Assembly: GCF_019599275.1 (NCBI RefSeq)
Contig: NZ_JAHZTD010000001.1
Span: 62,001 to 126,000 of the forward strand
Direction of reading: 5' to 3'
DNA from: Hymenobacter sp. HSC-4F20
GTDB taxonomy: Bacteria; Bacteroidota; Bacteroidia; Cytophagales; Hymenobacteraceae
DNA length: 64,000 nt
This document shows positions 8,698 to 17,352 of this stretch, in pieces (positions within the stretch are counted from its first letter, which is position 1; each line of letters opens with the position of its first letter). The notes beneath the pieces were generated by a model. The model did no database searches. It saw nothing but the letters and a program-made list of their open reading frames with translations, and was not told where the DNA came from. A program made the translations under genes and the position numbers.

Positions 8698-9037
8698 GGA
8701 AAACGAAGTAAGAAGTTGGAAGCCAAACCACCCGATGATGGAGCGGTGCCTCAGGACGCAACCGAAGGTAGCCTGAGCGCGGCGTCGTGCGGGCTACCCC
8801 TTGAAGCTTCCTGCAAAGGTCGGCCAAGAATAACTAGCAACCCGAATACCTTTTCCCGATAGGTGCACACGAAACCATTTGGCCCCTGAAATTTTGAGTG
8901 TTCACGGGAAAGTTGCTGCCGGCTTCGCGGTTTACTCGTACAAAGAAGCCGAACCACGCCCTTCGCCACGGAAGGAGGGGCGACCGGTGCGCCCCAGGCG
9001 GCCGTTCCGGCTCACCGTTCTTTTGCCTATGATTCCT

Positions 9038-9583
9038 ATGAAAACCACTCTGCTTGTCTTGCTGCTGGCCGTGGGCGCGGCTTCTTGCTCGCCCGTGCGG
9101 GTAGAAACATCAACCCAGGTCCCCGGAACCGATTTTTCGGCCTACAAAACGTATAACTTCATGGATGTAACGGCGCGCAATGAAGCCGCTTTTGCCGGCG
9201 GAGCAGTCGGCATTGAGGAGCTGAAGCGTGCCGTAGCCCGCGAGATGGAAAACCGCGGCTACCAGCGCGCCGAGTCGCCGGACTTATGGGTGAACATTGG
9301 GGTAGTAACCGAGGAAAAGGTGCAAACCCGCGAAACCAACATTCAGTTTGATGGCCCGCGCTACATTGGGCAGCGCCGCTACCACTGGGAAAGCCAGCAA
9401 GTGCCCGTAGGTACCTACAAGTATGGCACGGCCACGGTAGATGTGGTAGACGCCGCCCGCAACACCCAAATCTGGCAGGGCGTAGCCGCCAGCACACTTT
9501 CCAAAGACCCCGAAAAACTGGCCGCCCGCATTGACGAGGGCATTGCCACCATGTTCGAAAAGTATCCGGTGCGGGCTCAGTAA
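9038..9583 (+). CDS. DUF4136 lipoprotein
   Basis: The 181-residue product begins MKTTLLVLLLAVGAASC, a lipoprotein signal with Cys17 as the probable lipidated residue. The body is the DUF4136 fold: TDFSAYKTYNFMD at the start, a helix with IEELKRAVAREMENRGYQ, DLWVNIGVVTEEK in the core, and a VDVVDAARNTQIWQGVA strand near the end. These proteins sit in the cell envelope of Bacteroidota and Proteobacteria, and their job is unknown. An in-frame ATG three codons upstream is also possible. The 340 bases upstream hold no recognisable gene. Confidence 0.85.
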   Translation: MKTTLLVLLLAVGAASCSPVRVETSTQVPGTDFSAYKTYNFMDVTARNEAAFAGGAVGIEELKRAVAREMENRGYQRAESPDLWVNIGVVTEEKVQTRETNIQFDGPRYIGQRRYHWESQQVPVGTYKYGTATVDVVDAARNTQIWQGVAASTLSKDPEKLAARIDEGIATMFEKYPVRAQ

Positions 9584-9701
9584 TCCTGCGGAAATTTCAC
9601 TGCCGAGTCACCAAATGACGGTACGGCTCGTACTACCCTATCAACCCGTTGCCTAGCCCACCTGCAAGCGGCTAGCCGGCACATCTAACCCTACTACTTC
9701 C

Positions 9702-10001
9702 ATGTCTAAGAAGTCCAACCTCACCGCCCTCATCGGGGCTTCGCTGGCCGGCCTGGCGGCTGCCGTGTACATTAGCCACTCGCAGGGCAGCTGGCCTTTT
9801 GCCAGCAAGCAAGGCGGCGAAGAGGAAGCCAATACCGATTCTCAACCGCAAGGCGACCAGCAAAGCAGCGCAGGTGCCGCTACGGGCCAAGGCGCTGACG
9901 TGGATGTGGCCCTCACCAACGAGGTAGCCAGCTACACGGAGCACAACCCCAACAACGCCGGCGACTTCACTGACGATGGCGCTACCGGCAACGCCGACTA
10001 A
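9702..10001 (+). CDS. Small single-span membrane protein, unknown
   Basis: The 99-residue product starts MSKKSNLTALIGASLAGLAAAVYISHSQG, one glycine- and alanine-rich membrane segment at about 8-24 similar to YtxH-type proteins. The rest is acidic, polar and probably disordered (GEEEANTDSQPQGDQQSS), ending in DDGATGNAD. Codon use matches the neighbours and a clear terminator follows, so the gene is probably real. No function can be given. Confidence 0.65.
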   Translation: MSKKSNLTALIGASLAGLAAAVYISHSQGSWPFASKQGGEEEANTDSQPQGDQQSSAGAATGQGADVDVALTNEVASYTEHNPNNAGDFTDDGATGNAD

Positions 10002-10046
10002 CTGCTGGCTTTGGCTGCGTTTTCGTAAGCCCTGTATGCTGAGTTG

Positions 10047-10084
10047 AAACGGCCCCGGCTACACTAGCTGGGGCCGTTTTCTTT
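10047..10084 (+). terminator. Intrinsic terminator
   Basis: AAACGGCCCCGGCT pairs with AGCTGGGGCCGTTT across five bases with one mismatch, followed by TTTTCTTTTCTATTTC. It lies 46 bases after the small membrane protein gene. Confidence 0.85.
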
Positions 10085-10327
10085 TCTATTTCAAAAACTA
10101 GAGTCGAGGTTGCTACCGCAAACGATTGGATAGTTTTTCTTCGGGAAATGGGGTTTTGAAGCAGGCTAGGGGGTAGGGGAGGTATCTATATTTGGTGACG
10201 ATAGCGGCCTTCTGGTAGCTAAGCAGCCGCCCAAAATGCACCCGGCCCGCCACGTCGGGCGTGGCTGTGAGCCGGGCCCGGCGCTTTCCGTAGCAGTTAC
10301 TTCTCACCTTAAATTCCCCCAGTCTCC
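10085..10327. other. Gene-free stretch upstream of the GH43 gene
   Basis: No supported gene lies between the terminator and the GH43 start. The plus strand contains an exact TAnnTTTG (TATATTTG, 10187-10194), but no TTG lies at the expected distance before it, so this is only half a promoter signal. Confidence 0.5.
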
Positions 10328-11470
10328 TTGAAAACCCTACCCCGCTCTTTCAAACCAACCTTAGCCTTGCTGCTGCCTCTGGCTTTGGGCAGCGCCTGCC
10401 AAAGCAACACTTCTACTACCGCCACTACCAACGAAACCGGCTCTGCCGCTGCCGACACCACGGCGCCGGCGGCTACCGCGCAAGCAGGCACGGCTGGCAG
10501 CGGGCAGAAGTACCTGAGCAAGCCCCTGATTAAAGAGATTTACACCGCCGACCCCTCGGCCCACGTCTTCAACAACCGCATCTACATCTACCCCTCGCAC
10601 GACATCGAGACGGGGATGCCGGAAAACGACAACGGCGACCATTTTGCCATGCGCGACTACCACATTCTGTCCATGGACAGCGTAGGCGGCAAGGTAACCG
10701 ACCACGGCGTGGCCCTGGATGTGAAGGATGTGCCGTGGGCCGGCCGCCAGATGTGGGCCCCCGATGCCGCTTTCAAAAACGGGAAGTACTACCTCTACTT
10801 CCCCGTGAAGGATAAGCAGGATGTGTTCCGCATTGGCGTGGCCACCAGCACGTCGCCTACGGGCCCCTTCAAGGCCCAGCCCAAGCCCATCGAGGGCAGC
10901 TTCAGCATCGACCCCGCCGTGTTCCAGGACACCAACGGCGCCTCCTATATGTACGTGGGCGGCATTTGGGGCGGGCAGCTGCAGCGCTGGAAAACCGGCA
11001 CGTACGACGCCAGCGTGAAGCCTGAGCCTGGCCCCAACGAGGTAGCCCTAGGCCCGCGCGTAGCCAAAATGAGCAACGACATGCTCAGCTTCGCCGAGCC
11101 GGTGAAAGAGGTGAAGATCCTCGACGAAAACGGCAAGCCCCTGCTTTCCGGCGACAACAAGCGCCGCTTCTTCGAGGGTGGCTGGATGCACAAGTACAAC
11201 GGCAAGTATTACTTCTCCTATTCCACCGGCGACACCCACTTGCTGGTGTACGCCACCGGCGACTCGCCCTACGGCCCCTTCACGTATAAGGGCGTCATCA
11301 TGAACCCCGTGCAGGGCTGGACTACCCACCACTCCATCATCGAGAAAGACGGCAAGTGGTACATCTTCTACCACGATACCGAGCTGTCTGGCAAAACCTG
11401 GCTGCGCAACGTGAAGGTAACCGAGCTGAAGCGCACCCCGGACGGCGGCTTCGAAACCATCAACCCGTAA
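10328..11470 (+). CDS. Glycoside hydrolase family 43 lipoprotein
   Basis: The 380-residue enzyme starts at a TTG codon, chosen because it gives a complete lipoprotein signal (MKTLPRSFKPTLALLLPLALGSAC, lipid on Cys24), while no ATG does. A Ser/Thr/Ala-rich spacer follows, then a five-bladed propeller with the three GH43 carboxylates: Asp in YTADPSAHVFN (base), Asp in FSIDPAVFQD (pKa modulator) and Glu in FFEGGWMHKYNGKYY (acid). Family members cut arabinose, xylose or galactose linkages. The envelope location fits breakdown of plant or algal polysaccharide oligomers. No SusCD pair or other glycosidase is adjacent, so the substrate is unknown. Confidence 0.88.
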   Translation: MKTLPRSFKPTLALLLPLALGSACQSNTSTTATTNETGSAAADTTAPAATAQAGTAGSGQKYLSKPLIKEIYTADPSAHVFNNRIYIYPSHDIETGMPENDNGDHFAMRDYHILSMDSVGGKVTDHGVALDVKDVPWAGRQMWAPDAAFKNGKYYLYFPVKDKQDVFRIGVATSTSPTGPFKAQPKPIEGSFSIDPAVFQDTNGASYMYVGGIWGGQLQRWKTGTYDASVKPEPGPNEVALGPRVAKMSNDMLSFAEPVKEVKILDENGKPLLSGDNKRRFFEGGWMHKYNGKYYFSYSTGDTHLLVYATGDSPYGPFTYKGVIMNPVQGWTTHHSIIEKDGKWYIFYHDTELSGKTWLRNVKVTELKRTPDGGFETINP

Positions 11471-11489
11471 GCCCTTTTCCTACCCCTAA

Positions 11490-11524
11490 AAAAGGCCCGA
11501 ACCTGTTGCAGGTCCGGGCCTTTT
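11490..11524 (+). terminator. Intrinsic terminator after GH43
   Basis: AAAAGGCCCGaACCT pairs with AGGTcCGGGCCTTTT around a six-base loop, with U-rich sequence on the plus strand. The A run on the other arm would also let it serve the convergent oxidoreductase gene. Confidence 0.85.
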
Positions 11525-11629
11525 CGTTGGCCTGCACCTCCAAACCATCCGTCATCCTAAGCGCGGGGAAAGATGAAGGGCGGGGTAGAGGGTGCCAGAA
11601 AGGTAACATGCAGGGGCGAAGCAGTTTCG

Positions 11630-12829
11630 CTATTTGCTGTTGGTTTTGTCGAGCACGGCTACCACATCTTTGGTAGACACCTTTTGGCCGGTGGCGGCGG
11701 CTCTGTAAATGGCTTGTAATAGCTGGATGTCGCGCAGACCCATTTCGCCGGGCACGCGGGTGGGCTTGTTGTTCAGTACGCAGTCGGCGAAGTCGTCCAT
11801 TTGGCGGGCCTGCTGGGGCACGTTCTCAATGTTCATCGGGCCCTGGCTGGTGCGGCCTTGCAAGCCGCCGTAGCCGAAGGCGGGCTGCAGCTCCATAAAG
11901 CCCTTGGTGGTTTCGGCCCGGAGCAAACTGTTCAGGTTTTCGGCGTAGCTGGTGCGGCAGTCGGCCACGGAGCCGTCGGCAAACTGCATTTGCCAGTTCA
12001 CGCCGGCTTCTACTTCCTTGAACAGCCCCTTCGGGTCGGGGTTGGGCGCCAGCTTGGCCGTCACGGAGGTTGGAATCTGGCCTTTGGTGTAAATCACGCC
12101 CTGCACGCAGTAAATGCCCATGTCCATGAGCGGCCCGCCGCCGGCCAGCTCTTTATCCACGCGCCAGGGCGTGTCGTTGTTGAAGCGGAAGCCGTTGTCG
12201 GCCACCAAGCGCTTGATGGGCCCCAGCGTTTGCTGCTGGCCCAGGCGCATCATTTCCTGGTGGTGGGGCTCGAAGTGTAACCGGTACCCGATGCTGAACT
12301 TCTTGCCGGCCTTCTGCATGGCCGAAATCATGCGGCGGCACTCCTCGGCAGTAGGCGCCATGGGCTTCTCACAGATAACGTGCTTGCCCGCCCGGGCCGC
12401 CCGCTCCACGTACTCGGCGTGCATGCCCACGGGCAGCACCACGTACACGATGTCAACGTCGGGGTTATCGACGATGCGGTCGAAGGTTTTGTAGTCGTAG
12501 ACGTTCTTGTCGGGGAGGTTGTACTGCTGCTTCCACTTAGCCGCTTTTTCCGGCGAGCCCGTTACGATGCCCGCCAGCTTGCAGAGCTTGGTTTGCTGCA
12601 GGGCCGGAGCCAGTTGCCCCGTGCTGTACTTGCCCAGGCCAACCAGCGCCACTCCCAGTTGGCGGCCGCTTTGCAAAGCCTCCAGGCTGGCAGGACCGTA
12701 GCTGATTTCTTCCAGCCACGAGAGCGGCCCGCCTACCGCCGACGCGCCCACCAGCGTAGCCCCCACCCCCAGCGAAAACGTGCGCATAAATTCCCGGCGC
12801 CCGGCCGGGTTCACATCCAATGGTTTCAT
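11630..12829 (-). CDS. Gfo/Idh/MocA family oxidoreductase with Tat signal
   Basis: The 399-residue protein opens with a twin-arginine signal, GRREFMRTFSLGVGATLVGA, so it should be exported folded with its cofactor. The NAD(P)-binding Rossmann domain starts at GVALVGLGKYSTGQLAPAL (about residue 58), and the family catalytic-lysine motif is EKPMAPTAEEC. The C-terminal half is the alpha/beta sugar-binding domain, with GGGPLMDMGIYCVQGVIYTKG. It resembles glucose-fructose oxidoreductase-type periplasmic enzymes that use tightly bound NADP to oxidise or reduce sugars. It stands alone, but a second aldo/keto reductase lies upstream on the same strand. Confidence 0.88.
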   Translation of the reverse strand: MKPLDVNPAGRREFMRTFSLGVGATLVGASAVGGPLSWLEEISYGPASLEALQSGRQLGVALVGLGKYSTGQLAPALQQTKLCKLAGIVTGSPEKAAKWKQQYNLPDKNVYDYKTFDRIVDNPDVDIVYVVLPVGMHAEYVERAARAGKHVICEKPMAPTAEECRRMISAMQKAGKKFSIGYRLHFEPHHQEMMRLGQQQTLGPIKRLVADNGFRFNNDTPWRVDKELAGGGPLMDMGIYCVQGVIYTKGQIPTSVTAKLAPNPDPKGLFKEVEAGVNWQMQFADGSVADCRTSYAENLNSLLRAETTKGFMELQPAFGYGGLQGRTSQGPMNIENVPQQARQMDDFADCVLNNKPTRVPGEMGLRDIQLLQAIYRAAATGQKVSTKDVVAVLDKTNSK

Positions 12830-12983
12830 AGCCCAAGCAGGTTAGTTACAGGAATAGGTACCGGGTTCAGTAGCTGTGGGTTACGAGGGGTAGCCGGAAA
12901 AAGCGGTAGCGCAAGGTGTTAAGCTGCTACTCACCGCAACCCGGTGCTTCGCGCTACTTTACGTTTCTACCCCCGGGCATCCC

Positions 12984-13805
12984 CTACAACCCGCGCACGT
13001 ACGCGGCCATTTTTTCTCGTGTGGCCGTATCAGGCAGCGGCCCGTGGGCAGCCCGCAGGTTGTCGGCCAGGTGGGCGGGGTTGCTGGTGCCGGGTATTAC
13101 GCACGTAACGGCGGGGTGGGAAAGGATGAACTTGAGCAGAAATTGCGGCCAGCTCGTAATGCCCAGCTCCGCAGCCCAGGCGGGCAGCGCCTTCCCGCGC
13201 AGCCGCGCCAGCAGGCTGCCTTCCGTGAAGGGCCGGTTGATGAGCGTGGCCACGCCCAGCTCCGCCGCGGCCGGGAGCAGGCGCTGCTCGGCGTGGCGGT
13301 CCAGAATAGAGTAATTGAACTGCACGAAGTCCAGCTTTTCCTGGCGCAGCACCCGCTCCAGTTCGGGGTGCATGGCGTCGGTATAGTGCGTAATGCCCAA
13401 GTAGCGCACTCGGCCCGCAGCCTGCCACTGGCGCAGCGTTGCCAGGTGAGTTTTCCAATCCACGAGGTTATGAATCTGCAGCAAATCCAGGCTGGTGCGG
13501 CGCAGCTTGCGCAGGGATTCCTCCATCTGCCGGATGCCGGCCTCCCGTCCCTGGGTCCAGACTTTGGTGGCGTAGAAAAACTCGTTTTGGGTTGGCAGCT
13601 CACTGGTCAGCTCGCCCACTACCTCCTCGGCCCGCCCATACATCGGCGACGAATCGATAACGCTGCCCCCCGACGCGCGCAAGGTTTCCAGCGTGTGTCG
13701 TAGCTGCGGGTGCGCCCCGGCACCACGCACGTCGAAGGTCTGCCAGGTTCCCAGCCCCACAACGGGTAGCGGCTCCTGGCTGGAAGGAATCAGGCGAGTA
13801 AGCAT
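12984..13805 (-). CDS. Aldo/keto reductase, shorter type
   Basis: The 273-residue protein carries Asp and Tyr in VIDSSPMYGRAEE, Lys in FFYATKVWTQG and His in DLLQIHNLVDW, the full AKR tetrad. The C-terminal cofactor segment CVIPGTSNPAHLADNLRAA is also present. It is shorter than the reductase 6 kb away and only distantly like it, so they are not recent duplicates. It is probably a cytoplasmic NADPH-dependent carbonyl reductase of unknown substrate. It may be cotranscribed with the Gfo/Idh/MocA gene 154 bases downstream, but no signal supports that. Confidence 0.85.
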   Translation of the reverse strand: MLTRLIPSSQEPLPVVGLGTWQTFDVRGAGAHPQLRHTLETLRASGGSVIDSSPMYGRAEEVVGELTSELPTQNEFFYATKVWTQGREAGIRQMEESLRKLRRTSLDLLQIHNLVDWKTHLATLRQWQAAGRVRYLGITHYTDAMHPELERVLRQEKLDFVQFNYSILDRHAEQRLLPAAAELGVATLINRPFTEGSLLARLRGKALPAWAAELGITSWPQFLLKFILSHPAVTCVIPGTSNPAHLADNLRAAHGPLPDTATREKMAAYVRGL

Positions 13806-13991
13806 GAAGAACGGTTAGGATGAAGTGGTGGAAGAAGATAGTAATGGTGCCAACCCACTGGTGTGCTGGGCGGAGTTGGCGCATCGCTACCTATCTGTGG
13901 CTACTCAGGGACATAAAAGCGAAGCGCGGGATAGTTCGACTTTGCGCAACAAGACGAAGTTCTTACAGTACTCTACTGCCGCTAGCTACTC

Positions 13992-15719
13992 TTATTGCTG
14001 GCGCAGCCCTGCCAGCAGGGCCGGGGCGTTGCGCTGAGCGCGGGCTTTTTCCTGGGGCGTAAGGGTGGGTTTCAGCAATAAGTCGAAGATGGGCTGCTGA
14101 GCTGCGGGTAGGCCGGCACGCTTTACGCGCTGGTCTTTGGGCTTCAGGGCTTTTACCAGGGTAGTAGCTTGCTGCAAGGCTTGCTCCGGACTGGGGGCCG
14201 GCTTGCTGCCGCGGGGTGGGGTAGTAGCCTGCCCGCCGCTCACGTAGCTGAACTCAATAATACAGCCCTGGCAGGCCGTGCCTTTCGGGGCTTCCTGCGA
14301 AGGGCCCGACGTAATGGAGGCGCTGTCGGTGGCCAGGTAGAGCTTGGTGCCATCGGGTGACATGGCCAGGTCGCGGTAGCGGACGGGGCCGCGGAAGTAC
14401 ATCAGGGTGTCGGAGGCCACGGCGGTGCCGTCGTCGGTAAGCTTCAGGCGGATGAGCTTGCCTTTTTTCAGGGTCGGAATCAGCAGGGAGTTTTGCCAGC
14501 CCGGAATGGCCGTGGCTGTGTACACCGCTAGGCTGCTGGGAGCCTCGGAGTTCCAGGTGGGCTCGTCGGGGCTATGGTCGCGGGTACGGGTGAGCACCGT
14601 CGTCAGGAACTGCTGCGTTAGCGGGTAGAGCGAGGCAATGGGGTTGCGGTAGGCAGCGCCCAACCGGGCGGCGTTGGCCTGTTCGGTCCCGATGGTGGGG
14701 TAGGTAGTGTGCCAGGGGCCGGGCAGGGTGGCGTGCTCAGAGGCGGCTGCGGCCAGGCCATTGTAGTTGCCGTCAGCAAAGCCAATAACCAGCGGATGAC
14801 CATAGTTTTTGCCCCGCTCCACTAGGTTTACTTCGTCGTCGGAAAACGGACCGTGCTCGGAGGTGTAAAGTCGGCCCGCGCCGCCTACTACGGCATAGCT
14901 CAGCCCTTGCGCGTTGCGGTGGCCCAGGCTCCAGACGGCGCTCTGCCGCCCTTGGCTGAACGGATTATCGTTCGGAATCCACCGGTCGTACTGGCCCAGG
15001 TCGGTATCGGGTTCGGGGTTGAAGCGCAATACTTTGCCCTCGTAGGAAGCCGGGTTTTGCGCGTGGTTCGCACGGCCGCCGTTCTCAAACTGCCCCGCCC
15101 CCAGGTCGCCGACGGAATAAAACAGATAGTCGCGGCCCGCTACGGGGGCTATCAGCAGGCGGCCGGCGTTGTGGTCGTTGCTGGCCGGAATGGAGTCGCA
15201 CAGGATAAGGGGGCGCGTAAGCTGCTGCTGGGCAGCATCGTACTCGTAGCGCACCAGGCGGGCCGTGAAAAAATTGCCCCCGAAATTGGGCGCGCTACCC
15301 TTGCCGGGCTGCCCAGCTCCCGCAAACCGGTAGATGTAGGTCAGGTACACGTAGGGCTTGCCCGTGAGCAGCTGCGGGTGCAGGGCCATGCCCATCAGCC
15401 CACCCTGGGGCCAGGGCTTGCCCCCATCCACAGAGTCCGGAACTTTGTCGTAGCGCGGAAACTCACGGTTTTTGCTCAGGTCGAGGAGTATTTGCCGGGC
15501 CCCCGTGGCTGGGTTGATGCGGCTGACGCGGTAGCCCCGGGCTTCGGTAGTCCACAAAAAATTGTCGGGGCCATAGGCGACTTCCCACGGGTCGCTGAGC
15601 TTTTCGGTGATAACACGCCGGGTAAACTGCTCGCCCAGGGGGCCGGTCACGGTTTGGGCCAATGCCGGCCCCGATAGAGCTACTAAAGCAAGCCAGCCAA
15701 GGAAATAGGAAAACCGCAC
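13992..15719 (-). CDS. PQQ-type glucose/sorbosone dehydrogenase-like propeller, secreted
   Basis: The 575-residue product has a signal peptide (cleavage after ALAQ) and the soluble glucose dehydrogenase propeller: KLSDPWEVAYGPDNFLWTTE at the start, GGLMGMALHPQ, YLTYIYRF, a HNAGRLLIAP segment, SEHGPFSDDEVNLVERGKNYGHP, and RYRDLAMSPDGTKLYLATD near the end of the domain. Family enzymes oxidise aldose sugars with PQQ in the periplasm. The propeller ends with ACQGCIIEF. A helical tail of about 90 residues (KALKPKDQRVKRAGL, TLTPQEKARAQRNAPALL) follows and is not part of the classic fold. No PQQ synthesis genes are in the window. Confidence 0.85.
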   Translation of the reverse strand: MRFSYFLGWLALVALSGPALAQTVTGPLGEQFTRRVITEKLSDPWEVAYGPDNFLWTTEARGYRVSRINPATGARQILLDLSKNREFPRYDKVPDSVDGGKPWPQGGLMGMALHPQLLTGKPYVYLTYIYRFAGAGQPGKGSAPNFGGNFFTARLVRYEYDAAQQQLTRPLILCDSIPASNDHNAGRLLIAPVAGRDYLFYSVGDLGAGQFENGGRANHAQNPASYEGKVLRFNPEPDTDLGQYDRWIPNDNPFSQGRQSAVWSLGHRNAQGLSYAVVGGAGRLYTSEHGPFSDDEVNLVERGKNYGHPLVIGFADGNYNGLAAAASEHATLPGPWHTTYPTIGTEQANAARLGAAYRNPIASLYPLTQQFLTTVLTRTRDHSPDEPTWNSEAPSSLAVYTATAIPGWQNSLLIPTLKKGKLIRLKLTDDGTAVASDTLMYFRGPVRYRDLAMSPDGTKLYLATDSASITSGPSQEAPKGTACQGCIIEFSYVSGGQATTPPRGSKPAPSPEQALQQATTLVKALKPKDQRVKRAGLPAAQQPIFDLLLKPTLTPQEKARAQRNAPALLAGLRQQ

Positions 15720-15880
15720 GATAGATAAGTTCAGGTTGGAAAAACGCGCCTCATGGCGGTTTATCCTTACTTACCGGCGCGGCGGCGGGTTATAGTTGAC
15801 CTTGCAGATTTGAGAGAGTTTGCCTTGTGTAATAGGCAGTAGAAAGGCCCGGTACTTTCCCAGCAAGCCTAGAGTAGAGG

Positions 15881-16255
15881 CTAGACAAACCCCAGGATAA
15901 CAGAGGCTACGGCGTATGCCAGGACTACACGCTGGGCAATATGCTCATGAGCAACGGCAACCCGACCCTCATGTTCACCCCAGAATACCACCGTATTAAA
16001 CATAGCGAGTCCGACGCCAATAACAACCAATAGGCCCCGGCGGGTGAACTCCGTGCAATAATGACATCCGCGTGCGTCCGCATAAAATACATGAGCCAGC
16101 AGAAAGCGCACATTTAGCACCTGTAAAGCAGTCAGGTATATACTAGCATCAACTGCTTTGGACACCCCAAGCATATTGCCCGGGATTAACCTAACGCGAA
16201 AGTTTTTAATTACATGATACAGGGTGAAATAGTAGCGTTGAATAAACGAAAACAT
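15881..16255 (-). CDS. Small hypothetical membrane protein
   Basis: The 124-residue product (start MFSFIQRYYF; an ATG three codons upstream is also possible) has hydrophobic stretches at about residues 33-55, 68-85 and 105-122, so two or three membrane helices are likely. It contains a CHYC pair and several histidines (HVFYADARGCHYC, HEHIAQRV). Codon use is less GC-biased than in the neighbours. I recognise no family. Hydrophobic periodicity and the lack of a competing frame are the only support. Confidence 0.5.
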   Translation of the reverse strand: MFSFIQRYYFTLYHVIKNFRVRLIPGNMLGVSKAVDASIYLTALQVLNVRFLLAHVFYADARGCHYCTEFTRRGLLVVIGVGLAMFNTVVFWGEHEGRVAVAHEHIAQRVVLAYAVASVILGFV

Positions 16256-16342
16256 GCTAGGCAATGATGAAAGCCGATAGGTCGTACAAGCTATGCAAAA
16301 AGCACGACGTTCAGATTCCTGCTCCCGATAGTAAGCCGCTAC

Positions 16343-17224
16343 CTACTCATCCTCCGGAAACTGACCCATGCCGCCGCTTTCAAAGTCGGCAATGGCCTGC
16401 ACTAGCTCCCGGTTGGTGTTCATTACGAAGGGACCGTAGGTGGCTAGCGGCTCCTCAATGGGCTCCCCGGCCAGCACCACCAGCACGGTATCCTCGGTAG
16501 CCGTTACGTGCACGTCGGTAGAATCCCAGCCGAACACCACAAGCTGCTTGGTGGCGGCTGGGCGGTTGCCGTGCAGGGTAATAGCGCCTTTCACCACGTA
16601 AATGCCCACGTTGTAGTCGGCGGGGAGGCGCAGGGTGGTTTCGGTGCCCGTGGGCAGGTGCACATCAAGCAGGGTGATGGGGGAGAAGGTGTCGGCGGGG
16701 CCGGTTACCCCTTCGTACGTGCCCGAAACTACCCGGATGCGGCCGCGCCCATTGGCAGTAAGCACTTTCGGAATAGCTTCGGCCCGAATGTTCTGGTAGC
16801 GGGGCGGGGCCATTTTGTCGCGGGCGGGCACGTTTACCCACAGCTGCAGCAGCTCCAGGGTGCCGCCGCGGCGGGAGAATTCCCGCTCGTGGCGCTCCTC
16901 GTGCAGGAGGCCCGCGCCGGCGGTCATCCATTGCACGTCGCCGGGGCCGAGGGCGCCGGTGTGGCCGGCCGTGTCGCGGTGGGCCAGGTAGCCCTCGTAC
17001 ATCACCGTAACCGTCTCGAAGCCGCGGTGAGGGTGGGGCGGCGTGCCCAGGGGGGCCTCGGTGGGCGCTACCGGCATAGGGCCGGTGTGGTCGATGAGCA
17101 GGAAGGGGCTGAGCTGACGGATGCGCGGCCCCGGCATGGGGCTGGTCACGTCGAAGCCGTCGCCAACAAACTTCTTGTTGCCATCAATAACTTGAAATAT
17201 GCGGCGGCCGGTGGACTGGGTCAT
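16343..17224 (-). CDS. Pirin family protein
   Basis: The 293-residue bicupin has the full pirin metal site: H64 and H66 in PPHPHRGFETV, and H108 and E110 in GAGLLHEE. This matches the spacing of the iron ligands of human pirin. The second cupin (about 170-270) has no metal motif, as is usual. Bacterial pirins include quercetin dioxygenases and redox-responsive regulators, and the job here is open. The start MTQSTGRRIFQVIDG was preferred to one 22 codons upstream because pirins begin here. Confidence 0.92.
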   Translation of the reverse strand: MTQSTGRRIFQVIDGNKKFVGDGFDVTSPMPGPRIRQLSPFLLIDHTGPMPVAPTEAPLGTPPHPHRGFETVTVMYEGYLAHRDTAGHTGALGPGDVQWMTAGAGLLHEERHEREFSRRGGTLELLQLWVNVPARDKMAPPRYQNIRAEAIPKVLTANGRGRIRVVSGTYEGVTGPADTFSPITLLDVHLPTGTETTLRLPADYNVGIYVVKGAITLHGNRPAATKQLVVFGWDSTDVHVTATEDTVLVVLAGEPIEEPLATYGPFVMNTNRELVQAIADFESGGMGQFPEDE

Positions 17225-17352
17225 AGCAGAAAGAAGGGGTAGGGAAAGCACATACGCGGGGAGTAGCACCCGGTTACTACCCCTTTGCAACCGCCCAACC
17301 CCGCCAGGGTTTAGCGGCGCAGCAGACCACTGCGGCTGCGGGGCAGCCCGGC

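Noticed and set aside
10187..10194. TATATTTG as the GH43 promoter
   Set aside because: The nearest upstream TTTG is 28 bases away, too far for the -33 element; kept only as a note.
11549..11600. A CGTCATCCTAAGCGCGGGG stretch resembling one half of the dispersed repeat
   Set aside because: No matching second half could be found, so it is not called a repeat copy.
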